DNA from: Novosphingobium sp. Chol11
GTDB taxonomy: Bacteria > Pseudomonadota > Alphaproteobacteria > Sphingomonadales > Sphingomonadaceae
Length of the DNA: 34,714 nucleotides
Direction: 5' to 3'
NCBI RefSeq assembly: GCF_945870625.1
Contig: NZ_CAMBTS010000024.1
Span: forward strand, 1 to 34,714
The position numbers and the translations under genes were made by a program. This document shows, one piece after another, positions 33,054 through 34,714 of this stretch (position 1 is the stretch's first letter; each line of letters starts with the position of its first letter). Under the pieces are notes generated by a model, which was given only the letters and a program-made list of their open reading frames with translations, made no database searches and was not told the origin of the DNA.

Positions 33054-34538
33054 ATGGTACATTCGTGCTTTCGTCCGGCTTGGCTCATTGTCCCGGCCAG
33101 CGCCGTTATCTTGATCACCAGCAGCGGCCAGGCCCCCGTGGCATCGCCTGCAAATCCCGGCGGGCAAGTCCAGTCGATCAGCCCGTCTGACAAGGCGGAA
33201 GGTGCCAAGGCGCACCCACAATTGGTCCGCGAGTTTGGCGGCGCGGTGAGCGGGCCTCAGGCAAGCTATGTCGAAGGGGTGGGCAAGACCATCGCGGTGC
33301 AGTCTGGCCTCGGCAACGCGCGGAGCGACTTTACCGTGACGATGCTGAACTCGCCGGTCAACAACGCCTTCGCGGTGCCGGGCGGCTATGTATATGTTAC
33401 CCGGCAACTGGTCGCCCTGATGAACAATGAGGCCGAACTCGCTGGCGTGCTGGGCCATGAGGTAGGCCACGTCGCAGCGCGGCATGCCGCCAAGCGCGAA
33501 AGCGCCGCGACCCGCAACACGATCTTTGGCGTGCTGGGCACGGTGCTGACCGGGGCCTTGCTGGGCAACTCGGCCTTGGGCCAGATTGGCCAGAAGATAT
33601 TCTCCACCGGTAGCCAGTTGCTCACGCTGAAATATTCGCGCGGTCAGGAAACCGAGTCGGACGCGCTGGGCGTCACGTATTTGCGCCGGGCCGGTTATGA
33701 TCCGCGTGCGATGTCTTCTGTGCTGCGCAGTCTGGCCAATCAGAACGCGCTCGATGCCCAGATTCTGGGCACGCCGGACCGTCTTCCAGCATGGGCCAGC
33801 ACGCATCCTGATCCTGCTTCGCGCGTGTCTGCCGCGCTCGCGCTGGCAGGACAGAACCCGCGCGGGCTTGTCAATCGCGACGTATTTCTGAGCCGGGTGA
33901 ATGGCCTGACGTACGGCGATGATCCGGCGCAAGGCATTGTCGACGGGCGCAGTTTCACTCACCCTGTGATGGGATTTGCGTTTCAGGCGCCAGCAGGTTT
34001 CAGCCTGCTGAATGGCACGAGGTCCGTCGCGATCAACGGCCAGTCGGGCAAGGGTCAGTTCGCGAGCGCTGCGTACAATGGTGATCTTGCCGCGCATATC
34101 CGCACTGTGTTTGCCGGCCTTTCAAGCCAGCAACAAGTCGCCCCCGACACGATCCAGACGGCAACCGTTGGCGGTATTCCGGCGGCCTACGGCACGCTGC
34201 GGTCAAGCAGCGACGGCAACCCCGTTGACATCGTGGTGTTTGCCTATGCCTGGAGTGGCAAGGAAACGCTCTATTTCACTACCATCAGCCAAGCGGGCCA
34301 GGCGGGCGAGTTCAACTCGATGTTCTCATCGCTGCGCCGAATCACCCCCGCCGAGGCGCGCGGTGTGCGCATCCGCAAGCTTGCCGTCGTATCTGTCAAA
34401 CGCGGCGATACGCCCGCCTCGCTGGCCGCGCGGATGGCCTATACTGATCGTCAGCTTGATCGCTTTCTGGTGCTCAATGCACTTACCGCGGGCAGCCAGC
34501 TGGTCCCCGGCAGCAAGGTAAAGCTTATCGTCTACTGA
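33054..34538 (+). CDS. Exported M48-family zinc metalloprotease with LysM-like C-terminus
   Basis: A 494-residue protein. The N-terminus has a hydrophobic segment (LIVPASAVILITSSG) that looks like a signal peptide. The M48 peptidase domain follows (about 60-280), with zinc-binding HEVGHVAARHAAKRE (about 137-151) and the third ligand Glu in GQETESDALGVTYLRRAGYD. SPVNNAFAVPGGYVYVTRQL is also typical of BepA/YfgC and LoiP relatives. About 150 residues of unassigned sequence lead to a C-terminal LysM-like stretch (VSVKRGDTPASLAARMAYTD). Relatives act in the periplasm on outer-membrane protein quality control. GGGAGA precedes the ATG. It is followed by a strong terminator. Confidence 0.9.
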   Translation: MVHSCFRPAWLIVPASAVILITSSGQAPVASPANPGGQVQSISPSDKAEGAKAHPQLVREFGGAVSGPQASYVEGVGKTIAVQSGLGNARSDFTVTMLNSPVNNAFAVPGGYVYVTRQLVALMNNEAELAGVLGHEVGHVAARHAAKRESAATRNTIFGVLGTVLTGALLGNSALGQIGQKIFSTGSQLLTLKYSRGQETESDALGVTYLRRAGYDPRAMSSVLRSLANQNALDAQILGTPDRLPAWASTHPDPASRVSAALALAGQNPRGLVNRDVFLSRVNGLTYGDDPAQGIVDGRSFTHPVMGFAFQAPAGFSLLNGTRSVAINGQSGKGQFASAAYNGDLAAHIRTVFAGLSSQQQVAPDTIQTATVGGIPAAYGTLRSSSDGNPVDIVVFAYAWSGKETLYFTTISQAGQAGEFNSMFSSLRRITPAEARGVRIRKLAVVSVKRGDTPASLAARMAYTDRQLDRFLVLNALTAGSQLVPGSKVKLIVY

Positions 34539-34566
34539 GTTTTGGCAGAAGCGCTGCGCAAACAAA

Positions 34567-34592
34567 AACGGGCGGGGAAATCCCCGCCCGTT
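34567..34592. terminator. Strong bidirectional terminator
   Basis: CGGGCGGGG (34569-34577) and CCCCGCCCG (34582-34590) make a perfect 9-bp stem, extended by two A-T pairs, with the loop AAAT. A-rich sequence lies to the left and T-containing sequence (TTCCGCATTTT) to the right. It sits between the converging M48 protease gene and the pilin gene and should end both transcripts. Confidence 0.85.
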
Positions 34593-34620
34593 CCGCATTT
34601 TCGCTAGAGTACGCCTAAGC

Positions 34621-34714
34621 TTAGAGCTTGCCGTCCGAAGCGTTGTTCATCTGGCCCGAGACCAGGATAAAGGTGTTCGAGAGCGAGTTGCCCAGTGCGC
34701 CCATGGCGGTGATG
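34621..34714 (-). CDS. Flp-type (type IVb) pilin, C-terminal part only
   Basis: The minus strand reads ITAMGALGNSLSNTFILVSG, then QMNNASDGKL and TAA at 34623-34621; the rest lies beyond the window edge. The pattern of a hydrophobic segment with G-x-x-L-S-N-T-F followed by a short polar tail resembles the C-terminus of Flp/PilA pilins of Tad systems. Only about 30 residues are visible and the diagnostic N-terminal processing motif is missing, so this is a moderate call. It would be a partner of the CpaF ATPase at 17605-19134. Confidence 0.6.
   Translation of the reverse strand, partial: ITAMGALGNSLSNTFILVSGQMNNASDGKL

Overview
The window reads as core chromosome of a GC-rich alphaproteobacterium, most likely a sphingomonad (order Sphingomonadales, Novosphingobium/Sphingomonas-like; this is inference from gene content and protein style). 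Support comes from an orphan CcrM (GANTC) adenine methyltransferase, a zwf-pgl-edd-glk Entner-Doudoroff operon, a three-subunit proton-translocating transhydrogenase, CpaF and an Flp-type pilin, frequent GTG/TTG starts and many stop/start overlaps. Genes are tightly packed on both strands. No gene-free stretch exceeds about 200 bases, and I see no tRNA, rRNA, CRISPR array, insertion sequence or prophage.

Layout. 1-3541, mostly minus strand: start of a small basic protein, a YjdM/PhnA-like protein coupled to a DoxX-like membrane protein, dapD (lysine/diaminopimelate synthesis), a HAD pyrimidine 5'-nucleotidase and a PQQ-type sugar dehydrogenase. 3540-6785, plus: rnhB, ccrM, a 41-residue ORF and folP. 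6769-9502, minus: a class III CoA-transferase and an NtrC-like response regulator with an altered sigma54 contact loop. 9655-12980, plus: a COX4-like small membrane protein, pntAA, pntAB, pntB and a lipoprotein, chained by TGATG overlaps. 12981-16654, plus: an Asp/Glu racemase-family protein, a dGTPase and an AMP-dependent acyl-CoA ligase. 16659-20835, minus: an EamA transporter, cpaF and a multi-span membrane protein. 21012-26945, plus: a second EamA transporter, then zwf-pgl-edd-glk. 27069-28250, plus: an enoyl-CoA hydratase/isomerase and CsaA. 28264-29954, minus: aroK-aroB. 30014-34538, plus: a 44-residue membrane peptide, a 630-residue exported protein, xerD and an M48 metalloprotease. The right edge, minus, holds the C-terminus of an Flp-type pilin beyond a strong bidirectional terminator.

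How the genes fit together. zwf, pgl, edd and glk carry glucose to 2-keto-3-deoxy-6-phosphogluconate and make NADPH; eda is not in the window. The pnt operon exchanges reducing equivalents between NADH and NADPH. aroK-aroB, dapD and folP are biosynthetic housekeeping genes. CcrM, XerD, RnhB and dGTPase act on DNA or nucleotide pools. CpaF and the pilin point to a Tad/Flp pilus whose genes are split across loci.

I found no defence island or clearly new multi-gene machine. The best leads are: eight GANTC sites (CcrM's own target) packed into 157 bases at the ccrM leader; the NtrC-like regulator lacking GAFTGA and both arginine fingers; a racemase homologue with Ala at its first catalytic position; the COX4-like peptide translationally coupled to transhydrogenase; and the coupled 44-residue/630-residue exported pair ahead of xerD.
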